A DNA stretch of 64,000 bases from Flagellimonas amphidinii (GCF_013090115.1 NZ_JABFNN010000027.1:186001-250000); one strand, 5' to 3'; counted from the stretch's first letter, positions 26,901 to 35,161 are shown. Numbers and translations: made by a program. Notes: a model not told the origin generated them from the sequence alone.

Positions 26901-27321
26901 CCAAAAAATTGAAAAGGAAGGCGAATTAATGCTTCATTTGGAAAATAAAAGTATTAATTTACAGTTAACCGATGTAGACATTAGTTCCCAGGATATTGAG
27001 GGCTGGTTGGTAGCAAGTTCAGGATTTTTGACTGTTGCTTTGGACGTGACCATCAATGAAACCCTAAAAAAAGAAGGGATTGCCAGGGAGTTGGTCAATA
27101 GGATTCAGAATATCCGAAAGGAATCTGGATTGGAAGTGACCGATAAGATTGACATCAAAATATTGAAGGACGGTCTTGTGGAAAATGCGGTTTCGAGCAA
27201 CGAAGAGTACATCAAAACAGAAACCCTTACTGCAGTGCTAGACTTCGAAGAAAAACTAGAAGAAGGTGTAGCAATCGCCTTCGATGAAGTGAATACAAAA
27301 TTGTTTATCCAAAAGCACTAG
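23920..27321 (+). CDS. ileS: Isoleucyl-tRNA synthetase with GXHH signature
   Basis: A 1133-residue class Ia synthetase that charges tRNA(Ile). The editing (CP1) domain follows the N-terminal half of the Rossmann fold; the anticodon-binding and C-terminal regions extend from about residue 740. The ATP motif at residues 55-58 reads GIHH instead of HXGH, that is, with the first and third positions exchanged. The second signature is KMSKR (681-685), typical of IleRS2/eukaryote-like enzymes rather than IleRS1 (KMSKS). Length and KMSKR place it in the IleRS2 type, known for reduced mupirocin sensitivity. It heads an operon with the DksA-like gene 3 bases downstream. Confidence 0.95.
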   Translation: MKFAEYKGLDLPKVSEEVLEFWKDNQIFEKSVSTREGGESYVFFEGPPSANGMPGIHHVMARTIKDIFPRYKTMKGFQVKRKAGWDTHGLPIEIGVEKELGITKEDIGKKISVEAYNAACKKAVMRYTDVWNEMTEKIGYWVDMDDPYITYKSKYMESVWWLLKQIYDKGLLYKGYTIQPYSPKAGTGLSSHELNQPGTYQDVTDTTVTAQFKAKKDSLPNFLKDVEGDLYFLAWTTTPWTLPSNTALTVGPKIEYVLVKTFNQYTFEPINVVLAKALVGKQFSGKFFAVEMDEELNAFEAGNKKIPYKIGESFIGKDLVGIQYEQLIDYAQPYQNPENAFRVISGDFVTTEDGTGIVHTAPTFGADDALVAKQATPEVPPMLVLDENNTPVPLVDLQGRFRTELKEFGGKYVKNEYYDDGKAPEKSVDVEIAIKLKEENKAFKVEKYVHSYPNCWRTDKPILYYPLDSWFIKVTDVKDRMFALNQTINWKPKATGEGRFGNWLTNANDWNLSRSRYWGIPLPIWRTEDGSEEMIIGSVEELKVEMAKAVEAGLLEKDVFDDFVVGDMSETNYDKVDLHKNIVDQITLVSASGKPMKRESDLIDVWFDSGSMPYAQWHYPFENKELIDDGIAFPANFIAEGVDQTRGWFYTLHAIATMVFDTISYKNVVSNGLVLDKEGKKMSKRLGNAVDPFKVLPEHGPDATRWYMISNANPWDNLKFDIEGIVEVKRKFFGTLYNTYSFMALYANIDNFTYAEVDTPLEERPEIDQWILSELHTLIQKVDEAYADYEATKASRMISDFVQENLSNWYVRLCRRRFWKGEYEQDKISAYQTLYTCLLTVAKLSAPLAPFFMDRLYKDLDASTKKEDFESVHLAHFPVFDATIVNKNLERKMQLAQKVSSLVLSIRQKEKIKVRQPLQKIMIPILDESQRDDILAVSDLIKSEVNVKEIELLDDASGILVKQIKPNFKVLGPRFGKDMKAIAAAVNQLGQEDIQKIEKEGELMLHLENKSINLQLTDVDISSQDIEGWLVASSGFLTVALDVTINETLKKEGIARELVNRIQNIRKESGLEVTDKIDIKILKDGLVENAVSSNEEYIKTETLTAVLDFEEKLEEGVAIAFDEVNTKLFIQKH

Positions 27322-27324
27322 AAT

Positions 27325-27708
27325 ATGGCAAATGAATTAAAAGTAAGATATTCGGATAAAGAACTTGAGGAGTTCAGAACGCTTATAGAGGAAAAAATAG
27401 AGAAGGCAAAAAAGCACTTGGAGCTTTTAAAGAGTGCCTACATGAACGATGGAAATAACGGTACTGATGATACTTCCCCTACCTTCAAGGCATTTGAGGA
27501 AGGTTCTGAAACCATGAGTAAAGAAGCCAATACACAGTTGGCCATCCGTCAAGAAAAGTTCATCAGGGATTTAAAGAATGCCCTTTTGAGAATAGAGAAC
27601 AAAACCTATGGAATTTGCCGGGTTACAGGAAAGTTGATCAATAAAGAACGACTTAAACTGGTTCCACATGCCACCCTGAGCATTGAGGCAAAGAACATGC
27701 AGAAATAA
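27325..27708 (+). CDS. TraR/DksA-like protein with degenerate zinc site
   Basis: A 127-residue protein: a coiled-coil region (about 10-90, LEEFRTLIEEKIEKAKKHLE) and a C-terminal TraR/DksA C4-type segment. In the latter, YGICRVTGKLINKERL retains one Cys (Cys98) and the other three zinc positions are replaced. Such degenerate forms occur across Bacteroidota. DksA-type proteins act in the RNA polymerase secondary channel during the stringent response; whether this one does so is not known. It is sandwiched between ileS and the lspA region and is followed at once by a terminator. Confidence 0.9.
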   Translation: MANELKVRYSDKELEEFRTLIEEKIEKAKKHLELLKSAYMNDGNNGTDDTSPTFKAFEEGSETMSKEANTQLAIRQEKFIRDLKNALLRIENKTYGICRVTGKLINKERLKLVPHATLSIEAKNMQK

Positions 27709-27710
27709 TG

Positions 27711-27733
27711 AAACGCCTTAGGGCGTTTTTTTG
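27711..27733 (+). terminator. Intrinsic terminator after the DksA-like gene
   Basis: AACGCC at 27712-27717 pairs with GGCGTT at 27722-27727 and is followed by T7. It lies 2 bases before the next ATG, so the downstream gene probably depends on read-through or an internal promoter. Confidence 0.8.
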
Positions 27734-27735
27734 TT

Positions 27736-28356
27736 ATGAGAATTCTCTTCTTTCTGTTGACGTTTTTTTCCATTTGCAATGTGCAAGGACAAAAGCAGGT
27801 AAAAAAAGCTTTCATTGGCCCAAAGATTGAATCTATTCAAATCGATTCCCAATATTGTTATCAAGTTAACATTGTTACGGCAAATACCAATCAGGTTGAG
27901 GTTGAGGCAAGCATAGAGGGAGAATATGCCAAGGACTTGTTGGTCACCATTAATGAAGAAGGAAAAACGGTTTTGATTGCTGCTGGTTTTCACCCCAATT
28001 TTAGCAATCCAAATGACAAACTCAGTGCCCATAAGGTTGTTTCTATTGCTTTGGAAATCACGGTTCCAAAACACAAAGAAGTCCATGTTTATGGAACCAA
28101 CAGCAACGTTAATGTAGAAGGGGAGTATAGAAAACTGGATGTAAAATTAGCTGATGGCCGATGTGTTTTACATAATGTAGTGGAAGTTGTCGATGTGACC
28201 ACCCAACAAGGGGATATTTTGGTAACAACCTCCAATGGAAATATTACAGCTAAAAGCGCCTATGGCCAGATACATGAAGAAGATATCCCACAGGGGCACA
28301 ATCAATTTATATTGAACACTGTAGAAGGCAATATCTACCTAAAGAAAACAAAATAA
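27736..28356 (+). CDS. Exported DUF4097-like (adhesin-fold) protein
   Basis: A 206-residue exported protein with a signal peptide (MRILFFLLTFFSICNVQG). The mature part is a right-handed beta-solenoid-like repeat, with short strands such as EVHVYGTNSNVNVEGEYRKL and DILVTTSNGNITAKSAYG, typical of DUF4097/putative auto-transporter adhesin head domains. No catalytic residues are evident. It lies between the DksA-like gene and lspA, directly after a terminator. Role unknown. Confidence 0.75.
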   Translation: MRILFFLLTFFSICNVQGQKQVKKAFIGPKIESIQIDSQYCYQVNIVTANTNQVEVEASIEGEYAKDLLVTINEEGKTVLIAAGFHPNFSNPNDKLSAHKVVSIALEITVPKHKEVHVYGTNSNVNVEGEYRKLDVKLADGRCVLHNVVEVVDVTTQQGDILVTTSNGNITAKSAYGQIHEEDIPQGHNQFILNTVEGNIYLKKTK

Positions 28357-28362
28357 TATCCC

Positions 28363-28370
28363 TACTTTTG
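28363..28370 (+). promoter_or_regulatory. Putative lspA promoter (TACTTTTG)
   Basis: TACTTTTG ends 19 bases before the lspA ATG and fits TAnnTTTG. It gives lspA a promoter separate from the genes upstream. Confidence 0.5.
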
Positions 28371-28389
28371 CGCAATCTCTTTTAAAACC

Positions 28390-29028
28390 ATGAATTTAAA
28401 GAAGTCCTTGCTGGTAATACTACTGATTCTCTTAGCTGACCAAATCAGTAAAATATATATCAAAACCAATTTTGTTTACGAACAGACTGAAATTATTTTT
28501 TCGTGGTTCAAAATCTACTTTATAGAAAATTCTGGTGCTGCTTGGGGTACCAAATTGAGCGATTTTTTACCCATCTCAGAATCGACAGGAAAACTAATTT
28601 TGACCATCTTTAGGATTTTTGCGGTCTTTGGAATTGGTTATTGGCTTTGGGACATCATACAGAAGAAATCTCCCAAAACTCTGATTTTTGCTGTTTCCTT
28701 AATTTTTGCCGGAGCTTTGGGAAATATTATAGATTCTGTCTTTTATGGAATGTTGTTTGATCATAGCTACGGACAAGTTTCTACTCTTTTTGCCGACGAA
28801 CCTTATGGAAGCTTGTTTCATGGCAAGGTGGTAGATATGCTTTATTTCCCAATGATTGATACCACATGGCCAGACTGGGTTCCATCTTTTGGGGGTAAAC
28901 CATTTCGTTTTTTTGAACCTGTCTTTAACATTGCGGATACGGCCATAAGTACCGGAGTTGGTATCTTGATTGTTTTCAATAAAAAAGCATTTCCCAAGAA
29001 AGAGGAAAGTGAAAGAACGGAGGATTAA
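28390..29028 (+). CDS. lspA: Lipoprotein signal peptidase (signal peptidase II)
   Basis: A 212-residue inner-membrane aspartic peptidase that removes lipoprotein signal peptides after lipidation. Four membrane helices are predicted. The family motifs are present: ADQISKIYI in the first helix, ENSGAAWG, GALGNIIDSVFYG with the first catalytic Asp, and FEPVFNIADTAISTGVG with the second. The long loop between the last two helices is typical of Bacteroidota. The many lipoproteins in this window are its expected substrates. It overlaps the convergent folate gene by 4 bases. Confidence 0.95.
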   Translation: MNLKKSLLVILLILLADQISKIYIKTNFVYEQTEIIFSWFKIYFIENSGAAWGTKLSDFLPISESTGKLILTIFRIFAVFGIGYWLWDIIQKKSPKTLIFAVSLIFAGALGNIIDSVFYGMLFDHSYGQVSTLFADEPYGSLFHGKVVDMLYFPMIDTTWPDWVPSFGGKPFRFFEPVFNIADTAISTGVGILIVFNKKAFPKKEESERTED

Positions 29029-29585
29029 AATTTATAGATTTCGTTGGGGCAGATGCAGTAGTCCAATTTCACATCATTTTCGTGAACATCTGTAATAAGC
29101 TCTTCGGGGCCAAAGAAAGAAAGCCCAATCTTGATTACGTCTTTTCTGCACTTGTTTAGAAAGGTGTCGTAGAATCCTTTGCCATAGCCCACACGGTTTC
29201 CTTTTTTGTCAAACGCCAACAGTGGAAGAAAAACCACATCAATTTTTTCGTCGGGAATGGTGATGCCATCTGTAGGCTCGGGAATGTTCCATTTATTTTT
29301 TTTAAAAATGGTACTGTCCGTTAATAGGTAATTGTCCATGGAGTTTTCGCCGCTAACTTTTGGAATAACTACATGTTTGTCCTTTCCCTGGAGCAAAGTA
29401 ATGATGGGGAGTGTATCTACCTCTCTATTCTCTTGAATGCTCAAGAAAACATGGAAATAAAAAAAATCCCATAATGGGATTCTAAGTACATGATTAGATA
29501 AAGCTATACTGTAATCTGATATTTGAGCATCACTTAAGTCAGCTCTCAGATCTTTGTATTTTTTTCTTAGTTCATGTTTCAACAT
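29025..29585 (-). CDS. 5-formyltetrahydrofolate cyclo-ligase
   Basis: A 186-residue cytosolic enzyme that converts 5-formyltetrahydrofolate to 5,10-methenyltetrahydrofolate with ATP. The N-terminal LRKKYKDLRADLS helix, the central VVFLPLLAFDKKGNRVGYGK and the GKGFYDTFLNKC ATP-binding signature are conserved. The stop overlaps the lspA stop by 4 bases. A short membrane-protein frame lies just upstream on the same strand. Confidence 0.9.
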   Translation of the reverse strand: MLKHELRKKYKDLRADLSDAQISDYSIALSNHVLRIPLWDFFYFHVFLSIQENREVDTLPIITLLQGKDKHVVIPKVSGENSMDNYLLTDSTIFKKNKWNIPEPTDGITIPDEKIDVVFLPLLAFDKKGNRVGYGKGFYDTFLNKCRKDVIKIGLSFFGPEELITDVHENDVKLDYCICPNEIYKF

Positions 29586-29629
29586 CTAATGTTGAAAGAG
29601 TTTGGGGTGTGTTTGGGATATAGTTAATG

Positions 29630-29716
29630 CTATTCTCTTGTTGAAACAGAGAAAAAGATTTTGAAGAACAACATCAAAATCAAGTACATTCCCAAAACGA
29701 TAACATAGTTTTCCAT
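29630..29716 (-). CDS. Candidate 28-aa single-helix membrane microprotein
   Basis: An ATG frame of 28 codons on the minus strand. It begins MENYVIVLG, continues as one uninterrupted hydrophobic helix with aromatic residues (MLFFKIFFSV) and ends polar in STRE before TAG. It is too short for automatic gene calling. A TACATTTA sequence upstream resembles the -7 element with one mismatch. It sits 44 bases before the folate cyclo-ligase start, with which it may be co-transcribed. Coding is supported only by the coherent membrane-peptide composition; conservation is not checked. Confidence 0.35.
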   Translation of the reverse strand: MENYVIVLGMYLILMLFFKIFFSVSTRE

Positions 29717-29966
29717 CGAATTGTATTTATATGGTTAAATGTAGGTAAAAGAATTGAAAATTTCACTATGAAATGCATTTTTTATCGATGAAATACATCA
29801 TTTTTAGCAGCAGTTTAACAATTTTTAGACACTTTTAAAGGTTTTTTTGCGCGTAATGAGGTGATGACCAGAAAGATTTGACATAAAACCATTAGATCAA
29901 AAGATGGAATTGTAAAGGCAAAAAAGTAATCCATCAACTTTAATTCAAAACACTGCAAATAAGATT

Positions 29967-29974
29967 TATTTTTG
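29967..29974 (+). promoter_or_regulatory. Putative uvrC promoter (TATTTTTG)
   Basis: TATTTTTG fits TAnnTTTG. The in-frame GTG at 29980 would lie at the predicted transcription start, so the ATG at 30001 is preferred. Confidence 0.55.
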
Positions 29975-30000
29975 TTATAGTGTCAACCTCTGGAGATTAT

Positions 30001-31791
30001 ATGTCCAAACAATCCTCAATAGATGTACAAATCAGTACACTTCCCAATAGTCCGGGAGTGTATCAGTTTTATGATGATGATGAAAAAATCCTATATGTAG
30101 GTAAGGCAAAGAACCTTAAAAAAAGAGTCTCTTCTTATTTTAATAAAAAACAAGAATACGGAAAGACTCGGGTTTTGGTAAAAAAGATACGGTCCATCAA
30201 ACATATTGTGGTATCTACAGAATCTGACGCCCTACTTTTAGAAAACAACCTGATCAAGAAATTACAGCCTCGATATAATGTAATGTTGAGGGACGACAAA
30301 TCATACCCATGGATCTGCATTAAAAATGAGCGTTTCCCAAGAGTTTTTCCAACTCGTAAGCTTATAAAGGATGGTTCTGAATACTTTGGCCCCTACACCA
30401 GTATGAAAACTGTGAGGACATTGTTGGATTTGATCAAAGGTCTTTATCCTTTACGTACTTGTAATTATGATTTGTCTGAAGAGAAAATAGCAGCTGGCAA
30501 ATACAAAGTGTGTCTGGAATATCATTTGGGCAATTGTTTAGGGCCATGCGAAGGGCTTCAAACAGAGGATGAATACCACGGACAGATTGAAGATATCAGA
30601 CAAATTATCAAAGGCAACTTTAAAGGGTCCTTGCAGTCGTTTCGCATAAAAATGAAGGAACTGGCCAGTAATATGGAGTTTGAAAAGGCGCAGAGGGTAA
30701 AGGATAAAATCGAAATCTTGGAAAATTATCATGCCAAATCAACAGTGGTAAATCCCAAGATCAATAATGTGGATGTGTTTACCATCATTTCTGATGAAAC
30801 CCATGGATATGTCAACTTTTTACAACTTTCACACGGTTCAATTATTCGATCTCATACCATGGAGATCAAGAAAAAACTGGAAGAAACCGATGAGGAACTA
30901 TTACAATTGGCCCTTACTGAAATTAGGCAGCGGTTCAAATCACTTTCTAAAGAAATTTACTTGCCGTTTCCTGTAATGGTAGAAGAAGATGTGAAGATTA
31001 CTTTGCCCAAACTTGGCGATAAGAAACGCCTTTTGGAGCTTTCTGAGCGCAATGCTCGTTTTTATAGACAGGATAGACTAAAACAGATAAAAATTACCGA
31101 TCCAGATAGGCATGCAAAGCGACTGATGGCGCAAATGAAAGCCGATTTGAGACTTTCTGAAGAACCAACACATATTGAATGTTTTGATAATTCAAACATT
31201 CAGGGAAGCAACCCTGTGGCCGCTTGTGTTGTCTTTAAAAACGGAAAGCCTTCAAAAAAAGACTATAGGCATTTCAATATTAAAACTGTGGAAGGCCCAG
31301 ATGATTTTGCCAGTATGGAAGAGGTGATCTTTAGAAGATATAGAAGGCTATTGAATGAAGAAGAGCCATTGCCTCAGTTAATAGTTATCGATGGGGGAAA
31401 AGGTCAATTGTCCTCTGCCCTAAAAAGCTTGGATATTTTAGGTCTTAGAGGAAAGATTGCTATAGTGGGCATTGCCAAGCGCTTAGAGGAAATTTATTTT
31501 CCAGAAGATCCTGTGCCATTGTATCTGGACAAAAGATCTGAGACCTTAAAAGTAATACAGCAATTGAGGAACGAGGCCCATAGGTTTGGCATAACGCATC
31601 ACAGAAATAAGAGAAGCAAAGGAGCCATAAATTCGGAGTTGGAAAGTATTGAAGGAATCGGAGAGAAAACTGCTGAACAGTTATTGAAAAATTTTAAATC
31701 TGTTAAGCGAATAAAAGAAGCCACCATAGAAAGCTTGGCAGAATCTGTAGGCATGGCGAAGGCGAAAAAAATATATAAAACCTTTCATTGA
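30001..31791 (+). CDS. uvrC: Excinuclease ABC subunit C
   Basis: A 596-residue nucleotide excision repair endonuclease that incises on both sides of a lesion bound by UvrB. The GIY-YIG domain is at the N-terminus (NSPGVYQFYDDDEKILYVGK). A UVR motif (MEFEKAQRVKDKIEIL) follows near residue 215, then the RNase H-like second nuclease domain (FDNSNIQGSNPVAACVVF and LIVIDGGKGQLS). Two helix-hairpin-helix motifs end the protein (IEGIGEKTAEQLLKNF and ESVGMAKAKKIY). The patatin gene starts 5 bases after the stop. Confidence 0.95.
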   Translation: MSKQSSIDVQISTLPNSPGVYQFYDDDEKILYVGKAKNLKKRVSSYFNKKQEYGKTRVLVKKIRSIKHIVVSTESDALLLENNLIKKLQPRYNVMLRDDKSYPWICIKNERFPRVFPTRKLIKDGSEYFGPYTSMKTVRTLLDLIKGLYPLRTCNYDLSEEKIAAGKYKVCLEYHLGNCLGPCEGLQTEDEYHGQIEDIRQIIKGNFKGSLQSFRIKMKELASNMEFEKAQRVKDKIEILENYHAKSTVVNPKINNVDVFTIISDETHGYVNFLQLSHGSIIRSHTMEIKKKLEETDEELLQLALTEIRQRFKSLSKEIYLPFPVMVEEDVKITLPKLGDKKRLLELSERNARFYRQDRLKQIKITDPDRHAKRLMAQMKADLRLSEEPTHIECFDNSNIQGSNPVAACVVFKNGKPSKKDYRHFNIKTVEGPDDFASMEEVIFRRYRRLLNEEEPLPQLIVIDGGKGQLSSALKSLDILGLRGKIAIVGIAKRLEEIYFPEDPVPLYLDKRSETLKVIQQLRNEAHRFGITHHRNKRSKGAINSELESIEGIGEKTAEQLLKNFKSVKRIKEATIESLAESVGMAKAKKIYKTFH

Positions 31792-31796
31792 TTAAG

Positions 31797-34073
31797 ATGA
31801 GCATCCATAAGATAATTCCGTTACTAGTTTTTTTATTCTTTGGTGCTTTGGCATGGTCCCAGACCGATGTTGATAAAACGTCGCCAAAAGTAGGCTTGGT
31901 ATTGAGTGGCGGTGGAGCAAAAGGGTTGGCGCATATTGGCGCGCTTAAAGTTATTGAGGAGGCTGGGATTAAAATTGATTATATCGGCGGAACCAGTATG
32001 GGGGCTATTGTTGGTGCGCTTTATGCTTCAGGGTATTCTGCACATGAATTGGATTCCATTTTTAGGGTAACGGATTTTGCAGGGATGATTCAAGATAACG
32101 TTCCTAGAGGAGCCAAAACTTTCTACGAAAAAGAAGATTCTGAACGATATGCGCTCACCCTCCCTTTTACAAATTTTAATGTATCGTTTCCACAGGCCAT
32201 TTCTGGAGGTCAAAATATTTATAATGAATTGGTACGACTTTTATTTCATGTGAAGGATGTTCAAGATTTTAAAAAGTTACCCATTCCTTTTTTGTGTATT
32301 GCTACAAATGTGGAAACCGGTGAAGAGATTCTACTGGATGGAGGATACCTGCCCGAAGCCATTATGGCAAGTGGCACTTTTCCGTCACTTTTTGAGCCAT
32401 CGGAAATTGATAATATGATTTTGATAGATGGCGGGGTGGTCAATAATTATCCCATCGATGAGGTAAGGGATTTAGGAGCTGATTTGATTATTGGGGTGGA
32501 TGTGCAACACGACTTGTCAACTAGGGAATCTTTATCTTCCGCCACTGAGATTTTGTTGCAGATCAATAATTACAGGACGGTCAACGATATGAAGGAGAAA
32601 TCCAAGAGAACCGATATCTACATTAGACCGGATATTGACCAATTTTCAGTAATTGATTTTGAACGAGGAATTGAAATTATGGCTAGTGGTGAAGAAGGTG
32701 CTTTGACCAAAATTTCAGAATTGCAACATGTGGCCCAAAACCAAAATAATCTGACTTCAGTTGAGGATAAACAAAGAATTCAAGCACAGGATAGTCTCAT
32801 TATAAATCGATTGATTATTAGAGGTAACGATAGGTATACACGTGGATACATCAAGGGAAAATTAAGGTTCAATTTGGCAGAGAAAATTTCTTTTGACAAA
32901 TTAAAACAAGGGATGAACAACTTATCGGCAACGGGTAACTTTAAGGCCATTCGCTATGAATTGGTGTCCAACGGATTGGGAACAGACCTAATCCTTAAGC
33001 TCAAGGAAAATCCAACAAAAATGTTCTTGAAGGTAGGGGCCCACTACGATGATCTATACAAAAGTGCCGCTTTGATCAACCTTACCAAGAAAAACTTTTT
33101 ACTTAAAGATGATGTGGCTTCCTTTGATTTTATTCTTGGTGACCACATAAGATATAACCTCCAATATTATATTGATAAAGGATATTACTGGAGTTTTGGA
33201 GTCAACTCAACATTTACCAATTTTGGAGAGGAAATTGATTATGGATTGATTCGCGGAAATTTTGATGTGCCCAATGACCCCAACATCAGTGAAATAAATT
33301 TGGACGTGACAGATTTGACCAATCAGATTTATTTGCAAACTGTTTTCCGGGAGGAATTTGGAGTTACTTTGGGAGTAGAACATAAATTGTTGCGCTATAG
33401 TACAAAAACCATTAATGAGATTGTAGAAGATAATGATGGCACTCCCCCTCCATCCTCTTCTGATAGGACCTATTTTGAAGATTCAAATTATTTCAGTGCT
33501 TTTGGAAAAATAACCTTGGACACCTATGATGATAAGTATTTTCCGACTAAAGGGGTCTTTTTTGATAGTGACTTACATTTATACTTGTTCTCTTCGGATT
33601 TCAATGATAATTTCAGGGAATTCTCTGTTGGAAAAGCGAGGTTGGGCACCGCCTTTCCTGTACTGGACAATCTTAGCCTTAATCTAGAAACTGAAGGAGG
33701 CTTAAAGTTGGGGACGTCAAGTGTAACTTCCTTTGATTTTGTTCTTGGAGGCTTCGGCAATGACTTTGTGAATAATTTTATACCCTTTTTTGGTTATGAT
33801 TTCTTAAGTCTGCCGGGCAACAGTTTTGTAAAGGCCTACGGAAGATTGGATTATGAAATTGCTCCAAAAAACCATCTTATGTTTTCTGCAAATTTCACCA
33901 ATGTTGCGGATGATCTTTTTAGAACTGGGGATTGGTTCAAGGAACCCAGTTATTCTGGATACGGTGTGGGTTACGGTCTCGAATCCTTTTTTGGCCCAGT
34001 ACAGATTTACTATTCATGGTCGCCTCAAAATAATCAAAGCAATGTTTTTTTTAGTGTAGGGTATTGGTTTTGA
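31797..34073 (+). CDS. Patatin-like phospholipase with BamA/Omp85-type barrel
   Basis: A 758-residue outer-membrane protein. After a signal peptide (MSIHKIIPLLVFLFFGALAW) comes a patatin domain with the oxyanion loop GGGAKG (38-43), nucleophile Ser67 in GTSMG and the catalytic Asp in LIDGGVVNNYP. A POTRA-like unit follows around residues 330-410 (LIINRLIIRGNDRYTRGYIK), then a C-terminal barrel ending in VFFSVGYWF. This is the PlpD-like type V-d arrangement of a lipase joined to an Omp85 barrel. It probably cleaves phospholipids. Whether the patatin part stays inside the periplasm or is displayed is not decided by sequence. It follows uvrC at 5 bases. Confidence 0.9.
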   Translation: MSIHKIIPLLVFLFFGALAWSQTDVDKTSPKVGLVLSGGGAKGLAHIGALKVIEEAGIKIDYIGGTSMGAIVGALYASGYSAHELDSIFRVTDFAGMIQDNVPRGAKTFYEKEDSERYALTLPFTNFNVSFPQAISGGQNIYNELVRLLFHVKDVQDFKKLPIPFLCIATNVETGEEILLDGGYLPEAIMASGTFPSLFEPSEIDNMILIDGGVVNNYPIDEVRDLGADLIIGVDVQHDLSTRESLSSATEILLQINNYRTVNDMKEKSKRTDIYIRPDIDQFSVIDFERGIEIMASGEEGALTKISELQHVAQNQNNLTSVEDKQRIQAQDSLIINRLIIRGNDRYTRGYIKGKLRFNLAEKISFDKLKQGMNNLSATGNFKAIRYELVSNGLGTDLILKLKENPTKMFLKVGAHYDDLYKSAALINLTKKNFLLKDDVASFDFILGDHIRYNLQYYIDKGYYWSFGVNSTFTNFGEEIDYGLIRGNFDVPNDPNISEINLDVTDLTNQIYLQTVFREEFGVTLGVEHKLLRYSTKTINEIVEDNDGTPPPSSSDRTYFEDSNYFSAFGKITLDTYDDKYFPTKGVFFDSDLHLYLFSSDFNDNFREFSVGKARLGTAFPVLDNLSLNLETEGGLKLGTSSVTSFDFVLGGFGNDFVNNFIPFFGYDFLSLPGNSFVKAYGRLDYEIAPKNHLMFSANFTNVADDLFRTGDWFKEPSYSGYGVGYGLESFFGPVQIYYSWSPQNNQSNVFFSVGYWF

Positions 34074-34234
34074 TGCATGAGTTTCTTAACTATTTACTAA
34101 AAAACCTCAATTAACAACTAGTATAGTTAAAGTCCGTTAAAAACTTATTTTCCTACAAAACCTTGCTGTATCTTTACAGCAAATAAGGGGTGGTTCCCTT
34201 ATAACTTTAAGTATTGGTTTTTCATAATTTAAAG

Positions 34235-34251
34235 TTTGGTTGGTTATTTAG
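34235..34251 (+). repeat. 17-mer shared with 5731-5747
   Basis: TTTGGTTGGTTATTTAG, identical to 5731-5747, again placed directly before a terminator stem. Here it forms the last single-stranded part of the candidate small RNA. Confidence 0.6.
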
Positions 34252-34252
34252 G

Positions 34253-34283
34253 AAAAGCCCAGTTTGTAAACTGGGCTTTTTTT
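34253..34283 (+). terminator. Intrinsic terminator of the candidate small RNA
   Basis: AAAAGCCCAGTTT (34253-34265) pairs perfectly with AAACTGGGCTTTT (34268-34280) across a 2-base loop, with a T run to 34283. Confidence 0.9.
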
Positions 34284-34378
34284 GTGTATACTATTTTGGA
34301 ACAAGTTTTGTTTAAGTAATTGTAAATCTATCAGCCTCAGAATGTGATTTTAGTAACTTTATACCAATTTTATTGCTT

Positions 34379-35161
34379 ATGAAAAAGGCTCTTATTGTTT
34401 TGTACTTACTGTTATCGTTACCGGCAATGTCCCAAAAATTTACGCCGGCGTTCAAATCTGGTGAATGGCTCAAGTTCAGGATTCACTATGGATTTCTTAA
34501 TGCCAGTTACGCCACACTGCACTTAAGTTCCAAGAATTTAGATAGTGTTCCGGTGTTTCATGTAGTTGGAAAAGGAAAGACCACTGGCTTTGCAAGTATC
34601 TTTTTTAAGGTGGACGACACCTATGAAAGCTATTTTGGCCGATATGATGGCAAACCCTATCGATTTATAAGAAAAATAAACGAGGGAGGATATACCAAGG
34701 ATATCGAAATAGATTTTCATTACGACGAAGAAAAAGCTATCCTAACAGATAATAAAAATGGCACTGCAATGGACATTGCCGTCCATGATCGTATACAAGA
34801 TTTGCTATCTGCCAGCTATTTTCTAAGGAACAATTACAACCTAGAAGAGTTTGAAGAAGGCCAATCCATAAACTTGGATATGCTTTTTGATGACGATGGG
34901 GTCTATAAATTTAAACTAAAATTTTTGGGCAAAGAGGTCATCCGAACGAAGTTTGGGAAAGTAGAATGTGTTAAATTTAGACCCTTGGTTCAATCTGGCC
35001 GTGTTTTTAAAGAACAGGAAAGTCTTACACTATGGGTCTCAAATGATTTAAATAAAATCCCTGTACGAATCAAAGCTGATTTGGCAGTAGGATCCCTAAA
35101 AGCTGATTTGGATGCCTATAATGGACTGAGGAACCAGTTTAAAATAATTATGAAGGAATAG
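34379..35161 (+). CDS. DUF3108 exported protein
   Basis: A 260-residue exported protein; the start at 34379 gives the signal peptide MKKALIVLYLLLSLPAMSQ. The mature chain matches the DUF3108 pattern: GEWLKFRIHYGFLNASYATL, FKVDDTYESYFGRYDGKPYR and the later LGKEVIRTKFGKVECVKFRPL followed by LTLWVSNDLNKIPVRI. Proteins of this type are periplasmic and beta-rich; a role in envelope or polysaccharide metabolism is suspected but unproven. A TAACTTTA element at 34354-34361 is a possible promoter. The TDO-like gene follows 9 bases after it. Confidence 0.85.
   Translation: MKKALIVLYLLLSLPAMSQKFTPAFKSGEWLKFRIHYGFLNASYATLHLSSKNLDSVPVFHVVGKGKTTGFASIFFKVDDTYESYFGRYDGKPYRFIRKINEGGYTKDIEIDFHYDEEKAILTDNKNGTAMDIAVHDRIQDLLSASYFLRNNYNLEEFEEGQSINLDMLFDDDGVYKFKLKFLGKEVIRTKFGKVECVKFRPLVQSGRVFKEQESLTLWVSNDLNKIPVRIKADLAVGSLKADLDAYNGLRNQFKIIMKE

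Larger units (their letters stand above)
34163..34283 (+). ncRNA. Candidate structured small RNA with terminator
   Basis: The 305-base gap between the patatin and DUF3108 genes holds no credible protein. It does hold consecutive inverted repeats: TTGCTGTA/TACAGCAA (whose loop region contains a TATCTTTA promoter-like element), TAAGGG/CCCTTA, and AACTTTAA/TTAAAGTT. These are followed by the 17-mer shared with 5731 and a perfect intrinsic terminator. The likely transcript starts near 34180 and ends near 34283, about 100 bases. It could be an independent small RNA or a premature-termination leader of the DUF3108 gene. I do not recognise a named family. Confidence 0.45.
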
